DNA from: an uncultured Tateyamaria sp.
GTDB taxonomy: Bacteria; Pseudomonadota; Alphaproteobacteria; Rhodobacterales; Rhodobacteraceae
DNA length: 64,000 bases
Direction: 5' to 3'
NCBI RefSeq assembly: GCF_947503415.1
Contig: NZ_CANNDS010000002.1
Coordinates: 496,001-560,000, forward strand
Shown here piece after piece: positions 41,044 to 51,398 of the stretch. Each line of letters opens with the position of its first letter. Position 1 is the stretch's first letter. The notes under the pieces were generated by a model. That model saw nothing but the letters and a program-made list of their open reading frames with translations, did no database searches and had not been told where the DNA came from. Position numbers and translations under genes: made by a program.

Positions 41044-41910
41044 TCACTCGGTCCCGGTATTCAACTGTCTGATACGCCACCATTCTTCGGTGGAATGTTC
41101 TGTCATGCGGACGGTAGGACGGTCCGGCAGACGCAGGTCGATCCGCGCGATGTCGCGCTTCAGCACCTCGTCCACGCCGTCCAGCGCAATCACACGCTCC
41201 AACGCCTGCACGGCCCCTTCGGTGGGCAGCATGATGCGTTGATTGCGGTCCAGCACCACGTCCCAGCGGCGGTCGCCCAAGCGCACCAGCCCGCGCAACC
41301 GGTCACCCAAAGGCGCACCGGCGTCGATCAGGGCCATGGCTTCGTCCACATGCTTGTCCGCCCCGTCGCCTGCAATCACAGGCAGGTCGGTGCGCAGGCC
41401 ACGCCGCGCAATCGGGCGCACCAAAGCGCCACCATCATCAATCAGGGTTAAGCCTTCGGGACGCCGCCAGATCGCAACGGGCACGCGCGGCGTGATGTCC
41501 ACCTGCAAGACCCCGCCCGGACGGATGCGGACGGAGGCTTCCTTGACCGGCGGCATCTCAAGCACCGTGGCGCGAATGGCCGCCGGGTCGAGGTCGAACG
41601 AAGAGATCGGAAAATGCAGCGGGACAGCGGTGCGGATGTTTTCTGAAAGTTCAGTGTCGGCGCCGTCAATGGCCATCAGGTTGACCATGAATTCAGGGCG
41701 TTCCTCGATGCTCGCCTGCGCCTCGGCCACCGTGGCCTGAATGGCCGCTTGGGTGTCAGGATCGGACAACCACCAGCTTGCCGTCCCGAAACAAAGGGCA
41801 AACGGGATGCCCGCACGCAAAAGCAAACGGATGCCCGGCGTCAGCATCATCCGCTGAAAGCGCCAGGACCAGCGCGACGGGGCGGGATCGGAGCGTTTTA
41901 TCGTGGGCAT
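41044..41910 (-). CDS. ftsQ: cell division protein FtsQ
   Basis: Likely start [22 protein letters not shown] segment and POTRA/FtsQ domain; syntenic position. Confidence 0.92.
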   Translation of the reverse strand: MPTIKRSDPAPSRWSWRFQRMMLTPGIRLLLRAGIPFALCFGTASWWLSDPDTQAAIQATVAEAQASIEERPEFMVNLMAIDGADTELSENIRTAVPLHFPISSFDLDPAAIRATVLEMPPVKEASVRIRPGGVLQVDITPRVPVAIWRRPEGLTLIDDGGALVRPIARRGLRTDLPVIAGDGADKHVDEAMALIDAGAPLGDRLRGLVRLGDRRWDVVLDRNQRIMLPTEGAVQALERVIALDGVDEVLKRDIARIDLRLPDRPTVRMTEHSTEEWWRIRQLNTGTE

Positions 41911-42818
41911 GACGCGTCCTCCACCATCCAGGCGCACAGCTCACCAAAGGACACACCCGCCGCCTCCGCCTGTTCCGGCGTCAGCGATGTGGGCGTCATG
42001 CCGGGTTGCGTGTTGGTCTCAAGCAGGATCAGGCCCTGAGGCCCCTTGGCTTCATCCCAACGGAAATCAGTGCGGCTCACTCCACGGCACCCGAGCGCAT
42101 TGTGGGCGCGGATGGCAAAGTCGAGGCACATCTCGGCAATCTCGGTCGGCACATCGGCGGGGATCACATGGCGCGACCCGCCGGGCTTGTACTTGGCGTC
42201 ATAGTCGTACCAGCCATCGGTGATGATGTCCGTCACGCCCAAAGCCCGGTCGCCCATCACGGTGGTGGTCAACTCGCGGCCATGGGCAAATGCCTCGACC
42301 ATCACGAACTCGGGCATGTCATCATCCAGATGTGGCGGGGAATTGGCCCCCTCCTCCACCAGATAGACGCCGACGCTCGATCCTTCATTGTTGGGCTTGA
42401 CGACATAAGGGGGCGGCAGCACATGGCCCGCCATCACCTCGTCCTTCGCGCGGATCACGCTGTCCACGACCGGAAGACCCGCGGCGCGGTACACGTCCTT
42501 CGTGCGCTGCTTGTCCATCGCCAAAGCCGACGACAGAACACCCGAATGGGAATAGGGGATGCCCAACCACTCAAGCATGCCCTGCACACAGCCATCCTCG
42601 CCCCAACGGCCATGCAGGCAGTTCAGAACGGCATCGGGGGCAATGGATTGCAAAACAGCGCACAGGTCGGGGCCAGCATCGACCTCGACCACTTCATGTT
42701 TCATGTCCCGTAGCGCGGCTGCGCAGGCCTGTCCCGTCGACAAGGACACCTCGCGTTCCGCCGAGGGTCCACCCATTAACACCGCCACTTTGGGAGCCCT
42801 GCTCGACTGACCCGCCAT
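41898..42818 (-). CDS. ddl: D-alanine--D-alanine ligase
   Basis: 306 aa; [46 protein letters not shown]. Confidence 0.96.
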   Translation of the reverse strand: MAGQSSRAPKVAVLMGGPSAEREVSLSTGQACAAALRDMKHEVVEVDAGPDLCAVLQSIAPDAVLNCLHGRWGEDGCVQGMLEWLGIPYSHSGVLSSALAMDKQRTKDVYRAAGLPVVDSVIRAKDEVMAGHVLPPPYVVKPNNEGSSVGVYLVEEGANSPPHLDDDMPEFVMVEAFAHGRELTTTVMGDRALGVTDIITDGWYDYDAKYKPGGSRHVIPADVPTEIAEMCLDFAIRAHNALGCRGVSRTDFRWDEAKGPQGLILLETNTQPGMTPTSLTPEQAEAAGVSFGELCAWMVEDASCPR

Positions 42819-42893
42819 GTGCCTCTAAGTCCCGGAGCCCTTTTGCGGACCCTCAATTATGTGCCGATTTTCGGCCTGCCTGCGCGTCAGATC

Positions 42894-43817
42894 CTATTCA
42901 GGATCACCAACCCGCATAATTTCCCATTCTAGCGTGATACCGCTTGAATCGTAAACCTTTTTTCGCACCTCTTCGCCCAATCCTTCCAGATCGGCAGCGG
43001 TGGCCCCGCCCGCGTTGATCAGGAAGTTGGAATGCTTCTCGCTCATCTGCGCCCCACCCCGCCGCGCGCCGCGCATACCCGCATCATCAATGACCTTCCA
43101 GGCCTTGAGATCATGCACATCGTCGTCCTTCCCGGTAGACGAGAACCCCGCCGGATTGCGAAAGGTCGAGCCCGCGCTGCGGTCCTTGGTGGGCTGGGTC
43201 GCATCACGCTTTGCCAACTGATCGGCCATGCGCGCGTGCAGTGCCTCAGGGTCGGCCTTGGGCCCACGCAAAGTCACATGGGTCAACACAGCGCCCTCGG
43301 GCAGATCGCTCTGACGGTATTGAAAATTCAACTGCCTCGCGCTGATGGTGGTCACAGTCCCGTCACGCAACACCACGCGGGCCTCGACAAACACATCCGC
43401 GGTGTAGCTGCCATAGCACCCCGCATTCATCCGGACAGCGCCACCAATGGCACCGGGAATGGTGCGTAGAAAGGTCAGGTCCACACCGGCATCAGCCGCC
43501 TTGCGGGCGACATGAGCATCCAGCGCGGCAGCCCCGGCCGTCACAGTATCGCCCTCGACCTCGATCCCGTTGAACCCACGGCCCAAGCGGATCACCACAG
43601 CCCGCAAACCACCATCGCGGACAATCAGATTGCTGCCCACGCCCATGGGAAACACCGGCACGGATGGATCAAGGGCGCTCAGAAAAGCGCTCAGATCCTC
43701 AACATCGGCAGGTTGGAAAAACCAGTCAGCCGGGCCGCCCACACGCAACCAAGTGAGGCCGGACAGGTCCTTGTCGGGGGTCAGGGTTCCGCGCACGGCA
43801 GGCAGGTCATAGCTCAT
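42894..43817 (-). CDS. murB: UDP-N-acetylmuramate dehydrogenase MurB
   Basis: 307 aa; [40 protein letters not shown]. Confidence 0.96.
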   Translation of the reverse strand: MSYDLPAVRGTLTPDKDLSGLTWLRVGGPADWFFQPADVEDLSAFLSALDPSVPVFPMGVGSNLIVRDGGLRAVVIRLGRGFNGIEVEGDTVTAGAAALDAHVARKAADAGVDLTFLRTIPGAIGGAVRMNAGCYGSYTADVFVEARVVLRDGTVTTISARQLNFQYRQSDLPEGAVLTHVTLRGPKADPEALHARMADQLAKRDATQPTKDRSAGSTFRNPAGFSSTGKDDDVHDLKAWKVIDDAGMRGARRGGAQMSEKHSNFLINAGGATAADLEGLGEEVRKKVYDSSGITLEWEIMRVGDPE

Positions 43818-43848
43818 GGCGCCGCAATGCCGCGCCGTCAGGCCAAGG

Positions 43849-44106
43849 TCAAGCCGTGCTGCGTTGCCGCGCCAGCCAACGGAAGACAGAGCCCCCGATC
43901 ACACCCGCCAAAAGCGGCGGCGTGCACAGGATTGCGGCCAGATACGGCGCACCCCAATCCTCCGAAGGAATGTTCAAAATCAACACGATGGTCGTCGCCA
44001 AAGCGATCACAACCACACCAAGCGTGCGCAACATCGCCTTGCTGGCCAGCATCCAGCCACCTGCAATGCCAATGGCCAACGCACTCAACGTCACGACATA
44101 GATCAT
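43849..44106 (-). CDS. small hypothetical membrane protein
   Basis: 85 aa from [25 protein letters not shown]; start overlaps the stop of the upstream small ORF. Confidence 0.7.
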   Translation of the reverse strand: MIYVVTLSALAIGIAGGWMLASKAMLRTLGVVVIALATTIVLILNIPSEDWGAPYLAAILCTPPLLAGVIGGSVFRWLARQRSTA

Positions 44107-44351
44107 CGGACCATTCTCCCTTTCACCCAGCGGCTCAGATAAATAACGGGCCAGCGCAGAATGCTCATGCCGGCCACCATGACGGCAATGCCAGCCCACG
44201 GCCCGTGTTGCCATGTCACGTAGCCGATGATTGGAATACCGACTGCAATCAGGACATAGGCGTTGGTCCAATGGTTGTCCCGGCTTGGCATCATGGCAAG
44301 CACATTGGCAATCACGGCCCAAAGGCATGCAAGAATAAGGGAAATGCTCAT
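44103..44351 (-). CDS. DUF2484-like small membrane protein (paralog 1)
   Basis: 82 aa MSISLILACLWAVIANVLAMMPSRDNHW...; alignable with the neighbouring 86 aa ORF. Confidence 0.7.
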   Translation of the reverse strand: MSISLILACLWAVIANVLAMMPSRDNHWTNAYVLIAVGIPIIGYVTWQHGPWAGIAVMVAGMSILRWPVIYLSRWVKGRMVR

Positions 44352-44608
44352 GAGCGCAGCTCCGGCGGAAGAGATGGATTTTGACCACGGGCCTTGGCCC
44401 AGAGGTAACGAAGCGGGTTGCGGAACATCGACACAAACGCAGCCAGGGCCAACAGACCCGCCCACCACGCAATGCTGATGCCAACCCAAAGGATCAGGAC
44501 AGGCGCCGCAACAAGCAACGCAATGCCCGGAAAATACTGATGCCGCATCGGCAGCATGGCCACGACGGTGGCGGCAAACACCCATGCGATACACGCCCAC
44601 AACAGCAT
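44348..44608 (-). CDS. DUF2484-like small membrane protein (paralog 2)
   Basis: 86 aa MLLWACIAWVFAATVVAMLPMRHQYFPGIALLVAAPVLILWVGI...SMFRNPLRYLWAKARG. Confidence 0.75.
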   Translation of the reverse strand: MLLWACIAWVFAATVVAMLPMRHQYFPGIALLVAAPVLILWVGISIAWWAGLLALAAFVSMFRNPLRYLWAKARGQNPSLPPELRS

Positions 44609-44838
44609 CACACACCCCCGCCAAACCGTTTGCCCAACGTCCAGCCCACCATCAGCGCAAGGGCCGCAGGGCCTGCGAAAAACAGGGGCGATCCCTGCGT
44701 GCCCGCGATCAGGTTGTAGACGCTCAGGATCAGACACAGCACGACAAGAGCGCCAAGAACCATGGGCAGATTTCGCATACGCAGCAGGATGCCAATCGGC
44801 AGCATCAAGAGGGCGAATATGATTGCCAAGGTGATCAT
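44608..44838 (-). CDS. small hypothetical membrane protein
   Basis: 76 aa, hydrophobic, contiguous with the downstream start. Confidence 0.65.
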   Translation of the reverse strand: MITLAIIFALLMLPIGILLRMRNLPMVLGALVVLCLILSVYNLIAGTQGSPLFFAGPAALALMVGWTLGKRFGGGV

Positions 44839-44868
44839 GTCACCGATCCAAACACATGAATGGTTTCA

Positions 44869-45132
44869 TCACGGCCACGTCCAAAAGCGCCAACTCCGAT
44901 GCCAGCCCACCAGCAGCCCGACAATCGAAATCGCAAGCATGCTGACAAACGTCCATGCGTGCTCATCAACTTTCGTAGCCAACAAGGCGATCAAACTGAC
45001 CATGACAATGCCAGCACCCCACACGAGCAGTAAAAGCTTGAGCCATGCCCGCGCGCCATTCAGACGGAAAAAATATCCGAACCCAAGTGAACCAATGCCC
45101 ATTATCAATACATGCTCCAAGCCTAGGGTCAC
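44869..45132 (-). CDS. small hypothetical membrane protein
   Basis: 87 aa, hydrophobic, starts directly after the murC stop. Confidence 0.65.
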   Translation of the reverse strand: MTLGLEHVLIMGIGSLGFGYFFRLNGARAWLKLLLLVWGAGIVMVSLIALLATKVDEHAWTFVSMLAISIVGLLVGWHRSWRFWTWP

Positions 45133-46539
45133 CTAAGCAGCCCCCTTGTGCAACCGCGCGGGCAAACCATTCGCCCAGGCGCTGATCGACCCGGCCCCAA
45201 GGCACACGACCATATCACCGGGCCGCGCCTGTTCGCGGACCAGCCGCTCCAGATCGTTCTCGTCCACGACGGCGCGCGCATGGCGGTGGCCGTGACGGAT
45301 CAGGCCCGCCACCAGATCGTCCCGGCTGGCACCCTCGATCGGGTCTTCGCCAGCAGCAAACACATCCCCAATGCCTACGACATCCGCGTCGTTGAAGCAG
45401 GAACAGAAATCCTCGAAATGATGGTGCAGCCGCGTATACCTATGCGGCTGGTGAACCGCGATAACGCGGCCTGATGTGGCTTGACGTGCAGCTTTCAACA
45501 CGGCGGCAATCTCGGTTGGATGGTGGCCGTAATCGTCGATGATCGTAACGCCCTCAACTTCGCCCACACGGGTAAACCGGCGGTTAACGCCCCCGAAATT
45601 GGCCAAAGCGGTGCGAATTTCATCTGCTTTCATGCCCAAATGTCGGGCAACGGCGACGGCAGACAGGGCGTTGGAGACGTTGTGATCGCCGGGCATGGGC
45701 AGGCTGCACCCTTCGATCACCTGATCCTCAGCCTGCAACGCGATATCGAAATGCGCCACGCCATTTTCATAGGTCAGGTTCATCGCCCGCACGTCCGCTT
45801 GCGCGTTGAACCCATAGGTGGTCACACGGCGGTCGGTGATCTTGCCCACAAGCGCCTGCACATCCGGATCATCGGTGCAGCACACGGCCAGACCATAGAA
45901 GGGAATGTTGGACACGAAGTCATAGAAGCCCTGATGCAGCGCCTCTTCGGTGCCCCAATGCTCCATATGCTCGGGGTCGATATTGGTCACGATGGCGATG
46001 GTCGCGGGCAGCCGGTTGAAGGTGCCGTCACTCTCATCGGCCTCAACCACCATCCATTCGCCGTCCCCCTTGCGCGCGTTCGATCCATAGGCATGGATGA
46101 TGCCGCCATTCACGACCGTGGGGTCAAACTTGCCCTCGTCCAGCAGGGCCGCGACCATGGTGGTCGTGGTGGTTTTGCCGTGTGTTCCAGCCACGGCAAT
46201 ATTCGACCGCAGCCGCATCAGTTCCGCCAACATCTCGGCCCGCCGGACAATGGGCAGGCCCAGCGCCCGCGCCGCATCCAGTTCCGCATTGCCCGGCTTG
46301 ATCGCGGACGAGATCACGACAACCTCGGCTGTTTCAACATTCTTGGCGTTCTGACCGACAAAGATATGCGCACCCAGTTCCTGCAACCGGTCCGTGATGG
46401 GTGTCCGCTTCAGGTCCGAGCCCTGCACGTTGTACCCGTGGTTCAACAGCACCTCTGCAATACCCGACATGCCGATCCCGCCGATGCCGACAAAATGAAT
46501 GGGCCCCACGTCTCCGGGCAGTTTGGTTGCGGCATTCAT
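45133..46539 (-). CDS. murC: UDP-N-acetylmuramate--L-alanine ligase MurC
   Basis: 468 aa; [31 protein letters not shown]. Confidence 0.98.
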   Translation of the reverse strand: MNAATKLPGDVGPIHFVGIGGIGMSGIAEVLLNHGYNVQGSDLKRTPITDRLQELGAHIFVGQNAKNVETAEVVVISSAIKPGNAELDAARALGLPIVRRAEMLAELMRLRSNIAVAGTHGKTTTTTMVAALLDEGKFDPTVVNGGIIHAYGSNARKGDGEWMVVEADESDGTFNRLPATIAIVTNIDPEHMEHWGTEEALHQGFYDFVSNIPFYGLAVCCTDDPDVQALVGKITDRRVTTYGFNAQADVRAMNLTYENGVAHFDIALQAEDQVIEGCSLPMPGDHNVSNALSAVAVARHLGMKADEIRTALANFGGVNRRFTRVGEVEGVTIIDDYGHHPTEIAAVLKAARQATSGRVIAVHQPHRYTRLHHHFEDFCSCFNDADVVGIGDVFAAGEDPIEGASRDDLVAGLIRHGHRHARAVVDENDLERLVREQARPGDMVVCLGAGSISAWANGLPARLHKGAA

Positions 46540-47636
46540 TCGGCATTCCCTTTCTGGCTGAGGGTTTCGACCATATGGACAAGGTGTTCTGTGGCGTCGG
46601 GCTTTGCCACGCTCAACGCGGCGTTCGCCATCTGCAATGCGCCACCGGGATTGTCCAGCACCGCATTGATCTGTTCCGTGACGTTCTGAACGTTCATGTG
46701 ACTTTCCGGGATCAGAATGGCCGCGCCTGCGTCCACCAGCCCCCGCGCATTGGCGGTCTGTTCGTCGCGAATGGCGGACGCCAACGGCACCAGAATAGAC
46801 GGACGCCCAATAATAGAGATATCCGCAACTGACGACGCCCCCGCCCGGCTGATGATCAACTGCGCCTCCGACATCCGCCGCGGCACATCCTGAAAGAACG
46901 GCTGCACATCGGCCGTGATCCCGCTCTCGGCATAAAACGCCCGCACCCGCTCCTCATCCTCACCCCGGGCCTGATGGCTCACACGGATATTGCGAAGGCG
47001 CTCCATAGATAGGCTGGCAATGGCAGGTGGAATGACATCGGACAGGATGCGCGCGCCCTGACTGCCGCCAATGACCAGTATTTCCATCGGATAGTCGCCC
47101 GGCTGGATATAGGCGGCCCCCGCCCGCTCCAGCACAGCACCACGCACCGGGTTGCCCACATGCACACCCTCAACCCCTTCGGGCAAGGCCGTGGGCCACG
47201 TCCCGCAGGCGACGGCATCGACACGCTTGGCCAACAGCTCATTCACCCGGCCCAGCACCCCGTTCTGCTCATGGATCATACGCGGCAGGCGCAGCACCGT
47301 CGCCGCAGCCATCGCCGGAATGGTCGGATACCCGCCAAAGCCCACCACGACCGCAGGCTTATCGCGCATCAGCTTGGTCACAGCCCCCAGCACACCGCCC
47401 GCAATGCGAAACGGCACGGCGGCCTTTGCGACCAAACCGCCACGCGCAAACGTGGCCGAAGACACCTGCTCGATCTCTGTGGTATGGGGAAAGCCCCCGG
47501 TATAGCGCGCGCCCCGCGCATCGGTGCTCAGCTTCACCCGCCAGCCCCGCGCCAGCATCGCCTCGGCCAGCGCCTGGGCCGGGAACATATGCCCGCCCGT
47601 GCCGCCCGCAGCGATCAGAAGAAGCGGCTGGCTCAT
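46536..47636 (-). CDS. murG: UDP-GlcNAc:undecaprenyl-PP-MurNAc-pentapeptide GlcNAc transferase MurG
   Basis: 366 aa; [30 protein letters not shown]. Confidence 0.98.
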   Translation of the reverse strand: MSQPLLLIAAGGTGGHMFPAQALAEAMLARGWRVKLSTDARGARYTGGFPHTTEIEQVSSATFARGGLVAKAAVPFRIAGGVLGAVTKLMRDKPAVVVGFGGYPTIPAMAAATVLRLPRMIHEQNGVLGRVNELLAKRVDAVACGTWPTALPEGVEGVHVGNPVRGAVLERAGAAYIQPGDYPMEILVIGGSQGARILSDVIPPAIASLSMERLRNIRVSHQARGEDEERVRAFYAESGITADVQPFFQDVPRRMSEAQLIISRAGASSVADISIIGRPSILVPLASAIRDEQTANARGLVDAGAAILIPESHMNVQNVTEQINAVLDNPGGALQMANAALSVAKPDATEHLVHMVETLSQKGNAE

Positions 47637-48796
47637 CTGCGCCGCCCCAGCAAATCCGAAATCTCGCCCTGCGGACGCGACCGCGTAAAGGCCAGCAACA
47701 TGCCCACGGCGATGCCCGACGCAATCACAGAGGACCCACCATAGCTGACAAAGGGCAAGGTCATGCCCTTGGCTGGCAGCAACCGCACGGCCACGCCCAT
47801 ATTGATCATGGCCTGCACCCCAAACATGCAGGCAAGGCCCGTGCCCGCCAACCGAATGAACGGATCACGCTCGCGCATCAGACGCATCAACGACCGGACC
47901 ACGATGCCGGAATAAAGCGCAATGATACACAGAACGAGGATCAGACCATACTCCTCCGCCGCCACGGCAATGATGAAATCCGTATGGGCATCGGGCAAGG
48001 ACCATTTCACCTGCCCCTCGCCCACACCGACGCCAAACAACCCACCTTCCTGAATTGCATTGGTGGCATAGCCAAGCTGCGTACGCGGATCGACATCGGG
48101 GCTCAGAAAGCCATCAATGCGGCGGGCAAAGTGCTCCGAATTGGAATAGGCGATGGTGCCCGCAGCCACGACCAAACCGGCCATACCGACCAGCAGAACC
48201 ATGGGCGCACCGGCCACAAAATACATCACACCCCAGCCAAACAGGACCAGACAGGCTTGGCCAAAATCCGGCTGCAGGGCGAGCATGAGAACAATGGAAA
48301 TACACAGGGCAAAGGACCACGTCCGCCCCGGCGGGCCATTCAGATCCTGACTGGCGGCCAGCATCCATGCAGCAGCGACAACAAAACCGGGCTTCAAAAA
48401 CTCCGACGGCTGGATCGATGCAAAGCCCATGGAATACCACCGCACAGCCCCCTTGCCAAAATCGGTGCCAAAGAACGGCAACAGGGCAAGGGCCACAAAG
48501 GACACCAAGAACCCCAGCACCGCCAGACGGCGCACCACAACGGGCGACATCATCGACGTGATGATCATGACGACAAGCGCGACAACACCAAAAAACGCCT
48601 GCCGGGTCACATAGTGAAAGGGGGGAAAGCCGTTCTTCTCGGCCAACGGCACGGATGCCGCCAAACCCAGCAACAGGCCAATGGCGAACAGAAAAAGCAC
48701 GCAGCTCAACGTCCACCTGTCGACTGTGCGCCACCACTTTGGAAGAATGGGTTCGCCGTCCCGAACCGGAACCGCACCATAGACCATCTCAGTCAT
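47633..48796 (-). CDS. ftsW: lipid II polymerase FtsW (SEDS family)
   Basis: Likely start [28 protein letters not shown]; multi-[25 protein letters not shown]. Confidence 0.95.
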   Translation of the reverse strand: MTEMVYGAVPVRDGEPILPKWWRTVDRWTLSCVLFLFAIGLLLGLAASVPLAEKNGFPPFHYVTRQAFFGVVALVVMIITSMMSPVVVRRLAVLGFLVSFVALALLPFFGTDFGKGAVRWYSMGFASIQPSEFLKPGFVVAAAWMLAASQDLNGPPGRTWSFALCISIVLMLALQPDFGQACLVLFGWGVMYFVAGAPMVLLVGMAGLVVAAGTIAYSNSEHFARRIDGFLSPDVDPRTQLGYATNAIQEGGLFGVGVGEGQVKWSLPDAHTDFIIAVAAEEYGLILVLCIIALYSGIVVRSLMRLMRERDPFIRLAGTGLACMFGVQAMINMGVAVRLLPAKGMTLPFVSYGGSSVIASGIAVGMLLAFTRSRPQGEISDLLGRRR

Positions 48797-48917
48797 GATC
48801 TGCCGCCTTGCTGCCTGTCTCTGCCTCATGCCGACGGTTGACCCGACGTGCATGGGGCGCAGCATAGCGACAAACAGCCGCGCGGGCCAGCCTTAGTTTA
48901 CTGGCCCGCAGGCAGGC

Positions 48918-49445
48918 TTACGCCGCCTTGTGGGTGCCCCGGATCGGGTAGTCATTGGCACGCACAAAGTTGATGCCGTTCAGCACGCCTTGCAGGTCGG
49001 GGCGCAGGAACGGCGCGTTGGACACATCGACCATCTGGATGCTGCCCTCCCCGTTTACGACAAACAGGCCGGGCTCCGCAAACGGGCGGTCGGTTTCGTT
49101 CGGACTGCGCGGGTCGGACACATACAGTCCCAGCGTCTTCATCTGCTCCACGGACATCCCATGGCCCAGCCTGATGCTCAGCCCCTTTTCCTCGGCCATG
49201 GTCTGCGCCTTGTCTTGCGGATCGCCCGATACGGCCACAACATCCACACCCGCCTCATTGAACTGGCTCTCAAGCTCTTGCAACTGCGCCAGATATTTCT
49301 TGCACAAGGGGCAGTGCAGACCGCGGTACACGACCACCAATTGCCAATCGTGCCCACCTTGCGGCGCACCCAATGTCAACGTCCCGCCGCCCAATTGGGC
49401 AACCTCGAATTTCGGAAAGTCAGAGCCAGCGGCCAAAGCAGTCAT
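48918..49445 (-). CDS. AhpC/TSA-type peroxiredoxin-like protein
   Basis: Likely start MTALAAGSDFPKFEV; VVVYRGLHCPLCKKYLAQLQELES. Confidence 0.88.
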   Translation of the reverse strand: MTALAAGSDFPKFEVAQLGGGTLTLGAPQGGHDWQLVVVYRGLHCPLCKKYLAQLQELESQFNEAGVDVVAVSGDPQDKAQTMAEEKGLSIRLGHGMSVEQMKTLGLYVSDPRSPNETDRPFAEPGLFVVNGEGSIQMVDVSNAPFLRPDLQGVLNGINFVRANDYPIRGTHKAA

Positions 49446-49551
49446 ATCGGGAACCCCGTGTAAATTTGCGTTGCATCCCACCTATGCGGACATCCCAAGG
49501 CTGCAACCCCATCCGCTTGACCCTTTCTGTGCGATGCTGCACGGGGACGTC

Positions 49552-50724
49552 ATGGACTACGACACGCTTGTCATCGGGGCCGGAGCGGCTGGCATGATGT
49601 GCGCCGCCCACGCGGGCGGGCGCGTTTTGCTTGTGGATCACGCCAAGGCGCCGGGCGAAAAAATCCGCATCTCGGGCGGCGGGCGCTGCAATTTCACCAA
49701 CATTTATTGCGACGCCAATGCGTTCATCAGCGAGAACCCCCATTTCGCAAAATCCGCCCTTGCCCGCTACACCCAATGGGATTTCATCGCGCTGGTGGAC
49801 CAGCACGGCATCCCCTGGCATGAAAAAACGCTGGGCCAGCTCTTTTGCGACACCTCCGCCAAGGACATCATCGCCATGCTGCGCGGCCTGCTGCAATCGT
49901 CAGGGGTCGAGACGCATTTGCAAACCGAGGTTACGGAATTTGCAAAGAGTAACGAAGGCTTCACATTTACCCTCAACGGCACCCGAGAACTCACTGCCCG
50001 CAATGCGGTCATCGCCACGGGCGGCAAGTCCATCCCCAAGATGGGCGCCACCGGCTTTGCCTATGACATCGCCCGCCAGTTTGGCCACCGGGTCACGCCC
50101 ACGGACCCCGCACTAGTGCCCTTCACCTTCCCCGACCGCCGCTTCGCCGACATCTCGGGCGTCGCCTGTCCGGCCCGTGTCACTGCAAACGGCCCCGGTT
50201 TCGACGAAGCACTGCTTTTCACCCATCGCGGCCTGTCCGGTCCTGCCATCCTGCAAGCCTCCAGCTACTGGGATGCGGGCGATCCGATCACCGTCCACCT
50301 CGCCCCGGACACCGACCTCGCCGCGATCCTGCGCGACAAACGCACCAGCGACGGCAAGAAGGCCCTGACAACCGAACTCTCCCGCCACCTGCCCGCCCGC
50401 CTCGTCGATCATCTCAGCACGCAGATGGACCTCTCGGGCCGCTTGGGTGACCTGTCCGATGCCCGCATCGACGCGCTCTCCCACGACCTCAGCCACTGGC
50501 ACCTCACCCCCGGCGGCACCGAAGGTTACCGCACGGCAGAGGTCACCCGCGGCGGTGTGGCCACAGACCAGATCAGCTCCAAGACCATGGAATCCCAAAC
50601 GACGCCCGGTCTCTATTTCATCGGCGAAGCGCTCGACGTGACAGGCTGGCTGGGGGGCTACAATTTCCAATGGGCCTGGTCGTCCGCCATGGCCACCGCC
50701 CGCCATCTCGCCTCGCAAAACTGA
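49552..50724 (+). CDS. HI0933/YhiN-like NAD(P)/FAD-dependent oxidoreductase
   Basis: Start MDYDTLVIGAGAAGMMCAAHAG; ISGGGRCNFTNI; GEALDVTGWLGGYNFQWAWSSA. Confidence 0.93.
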   Translation: MDYDTLVIGAGAAGMMCAAHAGGRVLLVDHAKAPGEKIRISGGGRCNFTNIYCDANAFISENPHFAKSALARYTQWDFIALVDQHGIPWHEKTLGQLFCDTSAKDIIAMLRGLLQSSGVETHLQTEVTEFAKSNEGFTFTLNGTRELTARNAVIATGGKSIPKMGATGFAYDIARQFGHRVTPTDPALVPFTFPDRRFADISGVACPARVTANGPGFDEALLFTHRGLSGPAILQASSYWDAGDPITVHLAPDTDLAAILRDKRTSDGKKALTTELSRHLPARLVDHLSTQMDLSGRLGDLSDARIDALSHDLSHWHLTPGGTEGYRTAEVTRGGVATDQISSKTMESQTTPGLYFIGEALDVTGWLGGYNFQWAWSSAMATARHLASQN

Positions 50725-50753
50725 CCGGCCGCGAAAGCGCGCAGCACCCGGTT

Positions 50754-51060
50754 GCTCCACGGTGCGGCTGGTAGCTTTTGCCGCGCTGCGCCCGTCGGAT
50801 CAACGGTGTGGCTGGCAGCTTTTGCAAGCAAAAGCAGTCCCTGCCACTGATTGCGCCTGCCTTCGCAGTCGGGAGACTATGCGCCCAGATGCTCCACGGT
50901 GTGGCTGACAGCTTTTGCATGCAAAGCAGTCCTTGCCACTGATTGCGTCTGCCTTCGCAGTCGGGAGCCGGTGCACCCGGAAGCTCCACAGTGTGGCTGA
51001 CAGCTTTTGCAAGCAAAAGCAGTCCCTGCCACTGATTGCGCCTGCCTACGCAGTCGCAAT
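50754..51060. repeat. ~92-bp intergenic tandem repeat (3 copies plus one truncated) with internal palindromes
   Basis: Copies anchored at gctccac 50754 (partial), 50803 (acggtg), 50891, 50983; each full copy carries GCTTTTGC-aa-GCAAAAGC or a variant. Confidence 0.85.
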
Positions 51061-51100
51061 CGATCTGTCTCGGAGCCGCGTTCGCCTGAGACCGAACAGA

Positions 51101-51188
51101 CTGGGGATGGGCTGACGGGCAAGCTGAAATGCGGAGGGTCCGTGCAAGCGGAAACCGTATTTCAGCTTGAGCGGCAGACCAGCCCCAG
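51101..51188. other. long two-stage hairpin (candidate structured RNA or hairpin element)
   Basis: Outer arms ctggggatgggctg/cagaccagccccag (12/14 paired) and inner arms aagctgaaatgcgg/ccgtatttcagctt (14/14 including one G-U) around a 20-nt loop, separated by a symmetric 6x6 internal loop. Confidence 0.75.
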
Positions 51189-51327
51189 TCAGGCACGGAT
51201 CAGGCGGGCGTGGATACGAGGCAGAGTTCTGTCTTGGTGAGCGTGAAGCTCATCCCAAATCAATAATGTCGTGCGCGCGAAGCGCGCTCCGCTGGATCAC
51301 ATCCGTCTCTTTCTACAGATCAATGGT

Positions 51328-51395
51328 GTGGGGCCGCGCATGCGCCTCGCGCATACGCTCACCCCACCGCCCCCTTTTCGCGACGCGAAAAGGGG
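51328..51395 (-). terminator. cruciform plus perfect palindrome immediately downstream of murD
   Basis: GTGGGG(51328-51333)/CCCCAC(51362-51367) enclosing ATGCGC-CTC-GCGCAT (51340-51354); then CCCCTTTTCGCG-A-CGCGAAAAGGGG (51371-51395). Confidence 0.55.
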
Positions 51396-51398
51396 CTG

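Noticed and set aside
50754-51060. CRISPR array
   Set aside because: Whole ~92-bp units are repeated; there is no short constant repeat with unique spacers and no cas genes in the window.
50618-51196. 192-aa minus-strand ORF (MPDWGWSAAQAEIRFPL...KAVSHTVELPG...) across the tandem repeats
   Set aside because: Overlaps the 3' end of the flavoprotein gene, is built from the palindromic tandem repeats with Cys/Trp/Arg-rich translation, and the 92-bp unit shifts frame between copies; best explained as a spurious ORF over non-coding repeats.
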